DNA of 64,000 bases from Nitratireductor thuwali. GTDB taxonomy: Bacteria > Pseudomonadota > Alphaproteobacteria > Rhizobiales > Rhizobiaceae. The stretch covers positions 310,001 to 374,000 of the forward strand of contig NZ_CP030941.1 of assembly GCF_036621415.1 (NCBI RefSeq). The letters are read 5' to 3'. The notes under the pieces were generated by a model. It saw only the letters and a program-made list of their open reading frames with translations, made no database searches and was not told the DNA's origin. Both the position numbers and the translations under genes were made by a program. Of the stretch, positions 53,138 through 61,125 are shown one piece after another. Each line of letters starts with the position of its first letter. The first letter of the stretch is position 1.

Positions 53138-54133
53138 CTATGGGGTCTGCCGGTCTCCGGTTCCTGCTTTTGCGATCGCGGGAAAGACGGCAGCAGCGTT
53201 GACGGTCCGGATCCGCCGCCTGCTTTCCGGCGCAAGATGCCCGAGATCATGGTCTGCATCTGGCGCGCCCATGGGAAACGGCCAGTCGCTGCCGAGCAAG
53301 AGATGGTCGGTGCCGATGGTCCGGACGAGAAGATCGAGCACGGCCGGCTCGTGAACGATCGTATCGAAATAGAACCAGCGGCCGGCATCCTTCGCCGATA
53401 TTCCAACCGGCCCGAGGCCGGGGCGCGACGTGTCGATGCCCCGCTGCCAGCGCCCGAGCAGGGCCGCCGTCGCCCCGCCACCATGGGAGAGGATGATCTT
53501 CAGGTTGGGAAACAGCGACGGCAGGTCGCCGAAGATCATCTGGGCGGCGGCGCGCGTGGTCTCCATCGGATTGCCGAGGAGGTTGGAGAGATAAAACTCC
53601 GAAAGCCGCGGATCCTTCGATTCGGAGGGATGAAGCAGTGCCGGCAGCCCGCGGTCGGAAAGAAGCTGCCACAGCGGATGATAGGCTGGGTCTGCGTAGC
53701 TCCGCGCGCCGAGATCCGTGCCGACGATGACGCCGGCCCATGCGCCTTCGAGGCTGCCGGCGATCTCGATCGCAAGCTCCGGCAGGTCGGTCGGCAGGTA
53801 AGCCATGGCCAGCAGGCGCTCGTGCGGAGCGACCGCGCGCAACAGGCCCTCGTTCATCTGCTGCACATAGGCGCGGCGCTCGGCCGCCGGCAGATCAGGC
53901 CGGAAGAGCGGCGGCGGGATCGCCACGATTGCACCGTCCAGCCGGTCGCTGTCGAGGCGCGCGAGCAGCGCCCGGGGGCGCCCCATCGATTCGAGCGACA
54001 GCTTGAAGCCGTGAACCTCGACGGTCTTGTCGCCGAGATTCATGCCATAGGAGCGGTCCCGCGCGAGTTCGACGATCCCGTCAGGCAGGAGATGTGCGTG
54101 GACGTCCCAGCCGCCCATTATATCAGGTCGCAT
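53138..54133 (-). CDS. amidohydrolase-2 family protein, ACMSD-like
   Basis: A 331-aa TIM-barrel metal enzyme. The metal motif is WDVHAHLLP (HxH near residue 11). The segment GNPMETTRAAAQMIFGDLP and HGGGA in LKIILSHGGGATAALLGRWQ are typical of the aminocarboxymuconate-semialdehyde decarboxylase group, and the late Asp is in LLLGSDWPFPM. It decarboxylates or hydrolyses an aromatic-ring breakdown product; the exact substrate is not known. The start 54133 overlaps the cupin stop; 54118 is the alternative. Last gene of the unit. Confidence 0.82.
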   Translation of the reverse strand: MRPDIMGGWDVHAHLLPDGIVELARDRSYGMNLGDKTVEVHGFKLSLESMGRPRALLARLDSDRLDGAIVAIPPPLFRPDLPAAERRAYVQQMNEGLLRAVAPHERLLAMAYLPTDLPELAIEIAGSLEGAWAGVIVGTDLGARSYADPAYHPLWQLLSDRGLPALLHPSESKDPRLSEFYLSNLLGNPMETTRAAAQMIFGDLPSLFPNLKIILSHGGGATAALLGRWQRGIDTSRPGLGPVGISAKDAGRWFYFDTIVHEPAVLDLLVRTIGTDHLLLGSDWPFPMGAPDADHDLGHLAPESRRRIRTVNAAAVFPAIAKAGTGDRQTP

Positions 54134-54908
54134 CCTTCGGATCCGTGTACCATGGCGGCTGTACCGGGTAATGCGGCCCGTCATAGATCTCCAGGAAGAC
54201 CGTCGTTTCGTCGGCAATGGTAGGACCGTGCACGCTGCCGACCGGGTTGCAATAGAAGGAGCCTGCCACCAGGGTGGTGCCCGTCGGGATGTAGCGGTAC
54301 TTGCCCGACAGACAGTACATGAACTGGTTTGAGGCGTGGGCGTGGGCGTTGGGTATGCCGACCCCCTTGTCGAACTTGATGAGGGCGATGGAGGCGCCGG
54401 TCTCCTCGTTGCGCCACAGCATCTTCTGGTAGAGCCCCTTGAGTGATTTCGGCTCCCAGGGCAGATCGCCCGTATGGGTGAGGATTTCGTTGAATGCGGC
54501 CTCGAAGCCTTCCGGAGTTGCGTCGCCGGGCTCCGGCTTCGATTCGCTCGGATCGCCCTCATAGGTCCAGCGGACCGCCTTGAACTCGATCAGCCGGGAC
54601 AGATAGGTGCGGTCGGAGCGGTTGGTCAGCTTGTGGATTGCCCGCTTCTGATCGATGTAGACCGTGTGCCCGACCGGTTCATGCGTGGCGATCGTATCGC
54701 CGAAGATGGTCTCTATCTCGTTGTCGCCGCCGCCGAGGGAGACCACGTAGTAGGGATGGTAGTGGATGTGGAAGCCGAGTTCCTCTCCCGGTTCCAGCTT
54801 CACTTCCCAGACACGGGTCAGGTCGTTGTCCTCGACAATGCGGTGACCGACCGGGCCGAGCTTGATCCCGCGCTGGCGCGCGAGGTCGAATCCGTAGTCG
54901 TTATCCAT
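54123..54908 (-). CDS. bicupin protein (possible dioxygenase)
   Basis: A 261-aa protein with two cupin modules. The first has GEELGFHIHYHPYYVVSLGG (metal His cluster), the second has IPNAHAHASNQFMYCLSGKY and the ending FYCNPVGSVHGP. Both keep histidines, so it may bind Fe or Mn. Ring-cleaving dioxygenases such as gentisate or hydroxyanthranilate types are cupins, but this sequence does not clearly match either. GGAGG precedes ATG 54908. It overlaps the amidohydrolase start. Confidence 0.72.
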   Translation of the reverse strand: MDNDYGFDLARQRGIKLGPVGHRIVEDNDLTRVWEVKLEPGEELGFHIHYHPYYVVSLGGGDNEIETIFGDTIATHEPVGHTVYIDQKRAIHKLTNRSDRTYLSRLIEFKAVRWTYEGDPSESKPEPGDATPEGFEAAFNEILTHTGDLPWEPKSLKGLYQKMLWRNEETGASIALIKFDKGVGIPNAHAHASNQFMYCLSGKYRYIPTGTTLVAGSFYCNPVGSVHGPTIADETTVFLEIYDGPHYPVQPPWYTDPKDAT

Positions 54909-55011
54909 TGCTGTTGCCTCCACATGCGTCGGACCAGATTATGCTGCGGCTCCGTTGAATGGCCAGCATGCTCCGGTCTGCTGTTTTCAGAACCGTTTCC
55001 AAAGCCGGTGC

Positions 55012-55917
55012 TCAAGTCCTGCCGTCAGAGGGAGAATGCAGGTCCGCTGCCGTCAGCTTGTTGCGCAACTCGCCCAGCAGCGGGCTGCGGCAGACGACCT
55101 CGTCCCCCTCCTTGAGAAAGAGCTGCGGCGTGCGCGCATTGCCGACGCCGGCGGGCGTCCCCGTCAGAAGCACGTCGCCGGCGCGCAGCGTCATGCCGAA
55201 GGACAGCTCGGCGATCAGCGTGGCTATGGGAAAGGCCATGAGCTTCGTCGACGCGCTCTGCACGACCGTTCCGTTCAGCACGCATTCGATATCGATGGCG
55301 GACGGATCGACCCCATCGGCAAGCGTCACATAGGGGCCGAACGGCATGGTGCCGTCGATGCTTTTCCCCTTCAGCCACTGCCCCCCATGGGCCCGCTGCA
55401 GGTCGCGCTGCGAGATGTCGTTCGCCAGGCAATAGCCGAACACGTGGTCGAGCGCGTCCGCCTCGGCGATGCTGCGGCCCTCCTTGCCGATGATGATCGC
55501 CACCTCCACCTCGTAGTCCCATTTGGCTGAGATAGCGGGATCGTAGGCGATCGGGTCGAATGGCCCGATCATCGTGTCCGGCCCCTTGGTGAAGAAGGTC
55601 GGATGCTCCGGACGATCGACCTCCTGGCCATCGCGCCGTCCCTTTCCCTCCTCGAAATGGTCCCAATAGTTCCACCCGGCACAGAGGATATCGCGCCTGG
55701 TGTCGGTGCGCGGGGCGCGAAGCAGCGCCTCCTCGTAGCCGATCCGTTGCAGGTCGGCGCGCGCGGCAAGCGCGCGAAGCGCCGGCCTGCCCGCTGCGAT
55801 GGCATCCTGGATCTGGACCAGGTCCTCGGGCAGGAGCCGAAGGCTCCCGTCGTCGACAAATGCCAGGCGGCCGCTGCCGCCGAATTTTATTGCGGCCAGT
55901 TTCAGCATGCCGGTCAT
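55012..55917 (-). CDS. fumarylacetoacetate hydrolase (FAH) family protein
   Basis: A 301-aa enzyme. The FAH signature GWNYWDHFEEGKGRRDGQ, the metal acids in WDYEVEVAIIIGKEGR and FGYCLANDISQRDLQ, and the end LTGTPAGVGNARTP are present. Members hydrate or hydrolyse 2-oxo-diene acids (fumarylpyruvate, oxaloacetate, 4-oxalocrotonate). ATGA overlap with the upstream RidA gene. A 103-nt gap leads to the cupin. Confidence 0.88.
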   Translation of the reverse strand: MTGMLKLAAIKFGGSGRLAFVDDGSLRLLPEDLVQIQDAIAAGRPALRALAARADLQRIGYEEALLRAPRTDTRRDILCAGWNYWDHFEEGKGRRDGQEVDRPEHPTFFTKGPDTMIGPFDPIAYDPAISAKWDYEVEVAIIIGKEGRSIAEADALDHVFGYCLANDISQRDLQRAHGGQWLKGKSIDGTMPFGPYVTLADGVDPSAIDIECVLNGTVVQSASTKLMAFPIATLIAELSFGMTLRAGDVLLTGTPAGVGNARTPQLFLKEGDEVVCRSPLLGELRNKLTAADLHSPSDGRT

Positions 55918-56315
55918 GCCTCCGGGAGGACCGCGATGGCGCTGATTTCGATCAGGTATTCGGGAAACACCATCTTGCTCACCTCGACCATGGTCGAGGC
56001 CGGCAGCGGTGACTTGAAGTACTCCCGCCGGACCGCGTGGATCTTGTCGAAATCCTCGATGTTGCGGACGTAAACGTCGACGCGGCAGACGTCGTCGAGC
56101 GTACCGCCGGCGTGTTCGACCGCGGCCTTGATATTCTCGCAGACCTGACGCGTCTGCTCAGACACGTCGCCGATCCCGGCGATGGTGCCGTCGGGGCGCC
56201 GGGCCGTCATGCCCGAGATGAACACCAGCTTGCCCTTGGCCTCGATGGTGGTGGCCTGCGAGAAGTGGCCGTTGGGCGTGCGCAGGTTCGACGTGCTGAT
56301 CTCCTGTTTGGGCAT
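55914..56315 (-). CDS. RidA family protein, possible 2-aminomuconate deaminase relative
   Basis: A 133-aa RidA-fold protein: KGKLVFISGMTARRPDGTIA, the catalytic region SPLPASTMVEVSKMVFPEYL, and the VYVRNIEDFDKIHAVRREYF block. The arginine usually found in the SDPR/TPARTT motif appears to be replaced: the segment reads SPLPASTMVEV. That suggests a divergent subgroup, possibly an aminomuconate-type deaminase. It overlaps the FAH gene by 4 nt and lies 12 nt after the Ldh gene. Confidence 0.82.
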   Translation of the reverse strand: MPKQEISTSNLRTPNGHFSQATTIEAKGKLVFISGMTARRPDGTIAGIGDVSEQTRQVCENIKAAVEHAGGTLDDVCRVDVYVRNIEDFDKIHAVRREYFKSPLPASTMVEVSKMVFPEYLIEISAIAVLPEA

Positions 56316-56327
56316 TTCTTCCTCTTT

Positions 56328-57383
56328 CTATGCGAGCGGAACAGTGGTGAGCTGGACGTCGAGCGACCTGGCGAGGTCCGACAGCATCGCTGCCACGCCT
56401 TCATCGACGGAAACCTGGTCTTCCGCCTCCTGTCTTTTGCACCACTCCGGCTCTCCGGGAGTGTAGAGGCGCGTGACGCCAGGCGCGCGGGCGCCGCAGC
56501 GGATTCGCTGCGCGGCCGCCTGCACGCGCCGCCCGGCCTCGCCCGCATCGGTGAAATGACCGATGTCGATGGCCATCAGAAGATGCGAGCAATCGTAGGG
56601 AACGGACATGTCTCCATAGAGCGGTTTCACGTCGGGACCGAAGGCACCGCCCGACAGCACGCCGCACAGAAGGTCGATCATCAGGGCGAGGCCGAACCCT
56701 TTGGGGCCGGCCGTCGGCAGCAGCATGCCCTCGATGGCTTCCAGGGGATCGGTGGTCGGCGAACCGTCGGCCTTGACCGCCCAGCTCTCGGGGATGGCGG
56801 CGCCGTTCTTCGCCGCCATGCGGATCTTGCCCATCGCCGCCTCGCTGGTCGCCATGTCGAGGACAAAGGGTATGGCATCGGCGGTGGGAAAGGCGATCGA
56901 CAGCGGATTGTTGCCCACAATGCGCTCGGCCCCTCCAGGGGCGGGCATCAGCGGGCGGGTGTTGCACAGGGCGATGCCGACGCAGCCGGCCGCGGCCGCG
57001 GCTTCGGTAAAACGGCGTGCGGCGCCGAAATGAAAGGCATGGCGGACGGCGACGATGCCGGCACCATAGGCACGCGCCTTGGCAACCGCCTTCTGCATTG
57101 CGTTGTCGGCCGTCAGCACGCCGAAGGCGTTGCGGCCGTCGAGGACCATGGTAACGCCCCGATCGGAAATCACGGCCGGCTCGCGCTCGGTCGAAACGGA
57201 ACCGGCCTTGAGCCGATGCACATACATGTCCGTCAGCATCACGCCGTGCGAGGCAAGCCCCAGCCGGTCCGCCTCGACAAGGCTTTCGGCCACCGTGTCG
57301 GCGGCGTCGGCGCCGAGGCCGGCCCCGACGAATATGCCGGCAATGTCGGCACGCAGGCCGTCCACGTTCAATAACAAGGCCAT
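56328..57383 (-). CDS. Ldh-family NAD(P)-dependent oxidoreductase
   Basis: A 351-aa malate/L-lactate/ureidoglycolate dehydrogenase-type enzyme. Features are ADRLGLASHGVMLTDMYVHR, HAFHFGAARRFTEAAAAAG, VGNNPLSIAFPTADAIPFV, GPKGFGLALMIDLLCGVLSG and DMATSEAAMGKI. It oxidises a 2-hydroxy acid or reduces a 2-oxo acid. It is the first gene of the minus unit and diverges from a NitT-type transporter with a 178-bp gap. Confidence 0.9.
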   Translation of the reverse strand: MALLLNVDGLRADIAGIFVGAGLGADAADTVAESLVEADRLGLASHGVMLTDMYVHRLKAGSVSTEREPAVISDRGVTMVLDGRNAFGVLTADNAMQKAVAKARAYGAGIVAVRHAFHFGAARRFTEAAAAAGCVGIALCNTRPLMPAPGGAERIVGNNPLSIAFPTADAIPFVLDMATSEAAMGKIRMAAKNGAAIPESWAVKADGSPTTDPLEAIEGMLLPTAGPKGFGLALMIDLLCGVLSGGAFGPDVKPLYGDMSVPYDCSHLLMAIDIGHFTDAGEAGRRVQAAAQRIRCGARAPGVTRLYTPGEPEWCKRQEAEDQVSVDEGVAAMLSDLARSLDVQLTTVPLA

Positions 57384-57453
57384 TCCGGGCCCTCCACGCA
57401 GTCTCAGTCGATCCGAGGGGTAGCGGAGTTTGTTACGACAATCAATATGATTA

Positions 57454-57476
57454 TCGAAAATCATTTGACTAATCGA
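57454..57476. promoter_or_regulatory. 23-bp motif before the NitT/TauT-type transporter, copy 1
   Basis: A TCGA-bounded imperfect palindrome, starting TCGAAAATC and ending ATCGA, matching 61052-61074 at 19 of 23 positions. It lies 85 bp upstream of the binding-protein gene and overlaps a TTGAC -35-like element. It is the likely site of the GntR regulator at 60240-60905. Confidence 0.6.
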
Positions 57477-57561
57477 ACATTGTGCGTTTTTCTGCCAAGC
57501 ACACCCTGGTTGGTGTTGGATGGGGAATCTGGGCATGGTCCCAGAAGCGAAGGAGACAATA

Positions 57562-58587
57562 ATGAGCATGCTGAAGGGAACGCGCCTGGCACTCGCTCTC
57601 GGCCTGAGCACGCTAGCTGCGGCGCCGATGGCCGCCGAGGCGGCGGATGAATTGAAACCGGTCGTCTTCTCACTCGATTTCATCCCGCTCGGTCGCCATG
57701 CGCCCTGGTATGCGGCGGTCGAGGAGGGTTTCTTCGCCGAGGAAGGGCTCGACGTCACCATCATCCCCTCGCAGGGCACGGCACAGGTGATGCAGGCGAT
57801 CGCCAGCGGCACGGCGCAGTTCGGCTTTGTCGATCTGCCCGGCGTGGTCCTGGCGCAGGCGGGCGGCACCGATATCGAGATGATCTCGGTCAACTACCAG
57901 AAATCGCCCTACGCCATCTTCTCGCTCGCCAATGGCGGCGATGTCCAGGACATCGCGCAGATCGAAGGCCTGTCGCTGGGCAGCGGCGCCGGCAGCATAA
58001 CGCCGAAGGTCATAGGCGGCTTCATGAGCCAGAACGGGCTGTCCGCCTCGTCGCTTGAAATCGTCAACGTCGCGCCGCCGGCCCGTGCCAGCGCGCTGCT
58101 CTCCGGCCAGGTTCCGGCGATCGAGTTCTTCGTCATGGCCAAGCCGGGACTGGAGAAAGCGGCAAAGGAGGCAGGCACCGAGCTGCGCACCTTCCTGCTT
58201 GCCGACAACGGGCTCGAGCTCTACTCGAACGGCATCGGCGCGCTCGGCTCCTATCTCGACGAAAACCCGGACGTTGCTGAAGGCTTCGTGCGGGCTGCGA
58301 TGCGCGGCTGGAAGTTCACGCTTGATAATCCGGAGAAGGCGGCTGACCACATCGTCAAGAATGTCGACGGGCTCGACCACGACGTGGTCCTCGCCGAGAT
58401 CGAGGTCGTGCGCAATCTCGCCGTCACCGACGATGTGAAGGAACATGGGCTCGGCTGGTTCAGCCCGGAAAAGATGAAGACCGGTGTCGAATTCGTCATC
58501 GACAATGTCGGCGTCGACGGCACGGCGCCCGAGGCTGGTTCAATCTATCGAAGCGAGTTCCTGCCCGAACCCGCGATCCTGCCGTAA
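57562..58587 (+). CDS. NitT/TauT-type ABC transporter substrate-binding protein
   Basis: A 341-aa periplasmic protein. The signal peptide (LALALGLSTLAAAPMAAEA) is followed by the NMT1/SsuA fold: FSLDFIPLGRHAPWYAAVEE, GFFAEEGLDVTIIPSQGTAQ, IASGTAQFGFVDLPGVVLAQ and SLGSGAGSITPKVIGGFMSQ. It binds thiamine-precursor, sulfonate or similar small anions, but the substrate is unclear. Start 57562 has AAGGAGA; an upstream ATG lacks one. Confidence 0.9.
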   Translation: MSMLKGTRLALALGLSTLAAAPMAAEAADELKPVVFSLDFIPLGRHAPWYAAVEEGFFAEEGLDVTIIPSQGTAQVMQAIASGTAQFGFVDLPGVVLAQAGGTDIEMISVNYQKSPYAIFSLANGGDVQDIAQIEGLSLGSGAGSITPKVIGGFMSQNGLSASSLEIVNVAPPARASALLSGQVPAIEFFVMAKPGLEKAAKEAGTELRTFLLADNGLELYSNGIGALGSYLDENPDVAEGFVRAAMRGWKFTLDNPEKAADHIVKNVDGLDHDVVLAEIEVVRNLAVTDDVKEHGLGWFSPEKMKTGVEFVIDNVGVDGTAPEAGSIYRSEFLPEPAILP

Positions 58588-58607
58588 GCGGGGGCAAGGT
58601 GACCCAG

Positions 58608-59417
58608 ATGGCAATTTCCAAGGAGCGGGCCCGGTGCGGGCCTGTTTCCAATGTCGAGCCCTTCGGCGATTTCAAGAACATTGAAAAGCGCTTCGATCTC
58701 GGCGGCGGCGAGTATCTGACCGCCATCGAGCAACTGTCGCTGAAGCTCGAAAAGGGGCAGTTGATCAGCCTCCTGGGGCCAAGCGGATGCGGCAAGACGA
58801 CGTTCCTGCGCATCGTCGCCGGCCTTGAACGGGCGAGCGCTGGCGAGGTTCGGATTGAAGGGCGGGCGATCTCCGGACCGCATCCCGATTTCGCCTTCGT
58901 CTTCCAGCAGCCGAACCTGATGCCTTGGCGCACCGTTCTGGAAAACATCCTTTTCCCGCTCGAAATCCGCCGCCAAAGAACGCAGGCAGGCATCGAGAGG
59001 GCGAAGGAACTGCTCGATCTCGTCGGCCTCGACGGCTTCGAGAGCCGCTATCCGTCGGAGCTTTCCGGCGGCATGCAGCAGCGTGTGGCGTTGTGCCGGG
59101 CGCTGGTCCACGATGCCAGGCTCCTGCTGATGGACGAGCCGTTCGGCGCGCTCGACGAACTGAAGCGGATGGAGATGCATGACCTGCTCCTGTCCATCCG
59201 CGCGCGAACCAATGTCAGCGTCCTTTTCGTGACGCACTCCATTTCAGAGGCGGTCTATCTGTCTGATGTCGTGGCCGTTTTCTCGCGGCGGCCGGCGACG
59301 ATCAGCAAGCTGATCCCGATCGATCTGCCTTATCCTCGGCAGCACGAGATGCGCTACGAAGCCCAGTTCACCGAACACGAACGCGAGGCGAGCAGGTTGC
59401 TGGGGATCGTGCGATGA
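58608..59417 (+). CDS. NitT/TauT-type ABC transporter ATP-binding protein
   Basis: A 269-aa ATPase. Walker A is GPSGCGKTTFLR, Q-loop FVFQQPNLMPWRT, signature LSGGMQQRVALCRAL, Walker B LLLMDEPFGALDELKR. It works with the flanking permease. GTG 58599 is a possible alternative start. Confidence 0.92.
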   Translation: MAISKERARCGPVSNVEPFGDFKNIEKRFDLGGGEYLTAIEQLSLKLEKGQLISLLGPSGCGKTTFLRIVAGLERASAGEVRIEGRAISGPHPDFAFVFQQPNLMPWRTVLENILFPLEIRRQRTQAGIERAKELLDLVGLDGFESRYPSELSGGMQQRVALCRALVHDARLLLMDEPFGALDELKRMEMHDLLLSIRARTNVSVLFVTHSISEAVYLSDVVAVFSRRPATISKLIPIDLPYPRQHEMRYEAQFTEHEREASRLLGIVR

Positions 59418-60178
59418 CGAGCAATATCTACTACCGGTCGATCTTCCCGCTGGTCGGGATCCTCGTCATCCTTATCGCCTGGCAGATCTATACGGACGTC
59501 TTCAACGTCAGCAGGGTCGTGCTGCCGAGCCCCACCGACATCTTCTTCGCGACGACCGAGAATTTCAGTCAGCTCGCCAGACACGCCTGGCCGACCTTCC
59601 TCGAATGCGTGCTCGGTTTCGCGCTCGCCGTCGGCATCGGCATCCCGATCGCCGTCGCCCTGTCCAGTTCGGTCATCCTCAACCTGACGCTCTATCCGAT
59701 CCTGATCGCCATGCAGTCGGTGCCGAAAGTGGCCGTGGCGCCGATCATCCTCGTCTGGTTCGGGCTCGGCATGGAATCCAAGCTCGCTATCGCCTTCCTG
59801 GTGGCGTTCTTCCCGATCGTCGTCGACACGGCGACCGGACTGAACGCGACGCCGACCGGACTGCTGGAACTTGCGAAGTCGTTGCGCGCCACGCGCTGGC
59901 AGATCTTCAGCAAGGTGCAACTGCCGGCCGCGCTGCCGTTCGTTTTCGCCGGCGCCAAGGTGGCCGTCACGCTGACGGTGATCGGCGCCGTCATCGGCGA
60001 GTTCGTCGGCTCGAACGAGGGACTGGGCAACCTGCTTTTGACCGCCAACTCGCAGCTCAACGGGCCGCTGGCCTGGGCGGCGCTGGTCTGGCTCAGCGTG
60101 CTCGGCATGGTGCTGTTCGGCGCGGTCGCCCTTGCCGAACGCTTCTTCATGCCGTGGGCCAAAACGGCAAGCCATTGA
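59414..60178 (+). CDS. NitT/TauT-type ABC transporter permease
   Basis: A 254-aa inner-membrane permease with about six spans. It has SVPKVAVAPIILVWFGLGME, the EAA loop ELAKSLRATRWQIFSKVQLP and TLTVIGAVIGEFVGSNEGLG. It overlaps the ATPase by 4 nt and ends 61 nt before the convergent GntR gene. Confidence 0.92.
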   Translation: MTSNIYYRSIFPLVGILVILIAWQIYTDVFNVSRVVLPSPTDIFFATTENFSQLARHAWPTFLECVLGFALAVGIGIPIAVALSSSVILNLTLYPILIAMQSVPKVAVAPIILVWFGLGMESKLAIAFLVAFFPIVVDTATGLNATPTGLLELAKSLRATRWQIFSKVQLPAALPFVFAGAKVAVTLTVIGAVIGEFVGSNEGLGNLLLTANSQLNGPLAWAALVWLSVLGMVLFGAVALAERFFMPWAKTASH

Positions 60179-60208
60179 GCCCGTTGCGCGCTCGCGCGCT
60201 GGAAGATC

Positions 60209-60236
60209 GGGAAGACGCCGGACGGCGGCGTCTCCC
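60209..60236. terminator. bidirectional stem-loop between convergent genes
   Basis: GACGCCG (60214-60220) and CGGCGTC (60226-60232) pair around GACGG and are flanked by GGGA/TCCC arms. It sits between the transporter stop (60178) and the GntR stop (60240). No T-run on either strand. Confidence 0.5.
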
Positions 60237-60239
60237 GCC

Positions 60240-60905
60240 CTATTTGAAGCCGCCGAACTGCTTCAGCTTTTCGGTGGTCCGCTCGATATGTTCGGTGTTG
60301 AGGCGAACCGCCCCGTCGACGTCGCGTTCGAGCGCAGCCGTCATCAACGCCTTGTGTTCGGCCTCGTGGTCGCGCGAGTCGCCCTTGGTCGAGATCGACA
60401 GGGCGACATAGCGTTCGGCGAGGTCGAACAGGCGCTCGCGGATGTCGAGCAGCATTGGCGATCTGCAGCCGGCGACGAGGGCGCGGTGGAACTCGCGGTG
60501 ATAGGCCAGCCAGTTGGCGTTGCGCTCGGGCGGCGCATCGTTCGGCTCGCGCGAGACGCTGGCAAGGAAATGCATGGCGCTCACCAGGTTCGCCTCCCAC
60601 TCCACGCCGCCGATCTCGATCGACTTGCGCAGCGCGATTGCCTCGATCTCGATGCGTGTCGCCGTCAGGTCGTCGAGCTGCTCGCGCGAGACTTCCGCGA
60701 CGCGGAATCCCTTGTTTTCCTCGAGCACGACCAGGCCTTCGGCCTCGAGCCGCATCAAGGCCTCGCGCACCGGACTTCCGCCGACGTCATAACGCTGGCG
60801 CAGCGTTTCCGTCCGCAGCCTCTCTCCGGGCCTCAGACGCCCCGTCACGATGTCTTCGCGCAGCCGCATGAACACCGTTCTGTTTCGCGTGATCTGTATA
60901 TTCAT
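60240..60905 (-). CDS. GntR-family (FCD type) transcriptional regulator
   Basis: A 221-aa regulator. The DNA-binding part has VTGRLRPGERLRTETLRQRY, followed by SPVREALMRLEAEGLVVLEE. The FCD domain shows LTATRIEIEAIALRKSIEIG and HREFHRALVAGCRSPMLLDI. It lies between two ABC operons that share the 23-bp motif, so it probably regulates both. ATG 60905 (MNIQITRNRT) is preferred to 60944. Confidence 0.9.
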   Translation of the reverse strand: MNIQITRNRTVFMRLREDIVTGRLRPGERLRTETLRQRYDVGGSPVREALMRLEAEGLVVLEENKGFRVAEVSREQLDDLTATRIEIEAIALRKSIEIGGVEWEANLVSAMHFLASVSREPNDAPPERNANWLAYHREFHRALVAGCRSPMLLDIRERLFDLAERYVALSISTKGDSRDHEAEHKALMTAALERDVDGAVRLNTEHIERTTEKLKQFGGFK

Positions 60906-61051
60906 CGTGTTTTCCAACGAAGTGCGTCTGTCTTCATGGGGCATGCCCGGCGCAAATCATGGGCATCTCCCTTCAGGTTCTTTGTCACATGCCAAGCCTA
61001 TATGCCAGAGCCAGCGAGAATAATCCATATAATCGGTATAAATCGTTATAT

Positions 61052-61074
61052 TCGAAAATCTATTGACATATCGA
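61052..61074. promoter_or_regulatory. 23-bp motif before the second transporter, copy 2
   Basis: Begins TCGAAAATC and ends with ATATCGA, overlapping TTGACA at 61063-61068. It matches 57454-57476 at 19 of 23 positions, lies 51 bp before the binding-protein gene and faces the GntR gene on the other side. Confidence 0.6.
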
Positions 61075-61125
61075 TAGAATGCACCGAGGGTTCTGAAAAA
61101 GGCATCTTGAACGGAGGATGATGCG

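Noticed and set aside
53063..54223. Long plus-strand open frame opposite the amidohydrolase
   Set aside because: It mirrors the codons of the minus-strand gene, has no recognisable motif and is typical of antisense frames in GC-rich DNA.
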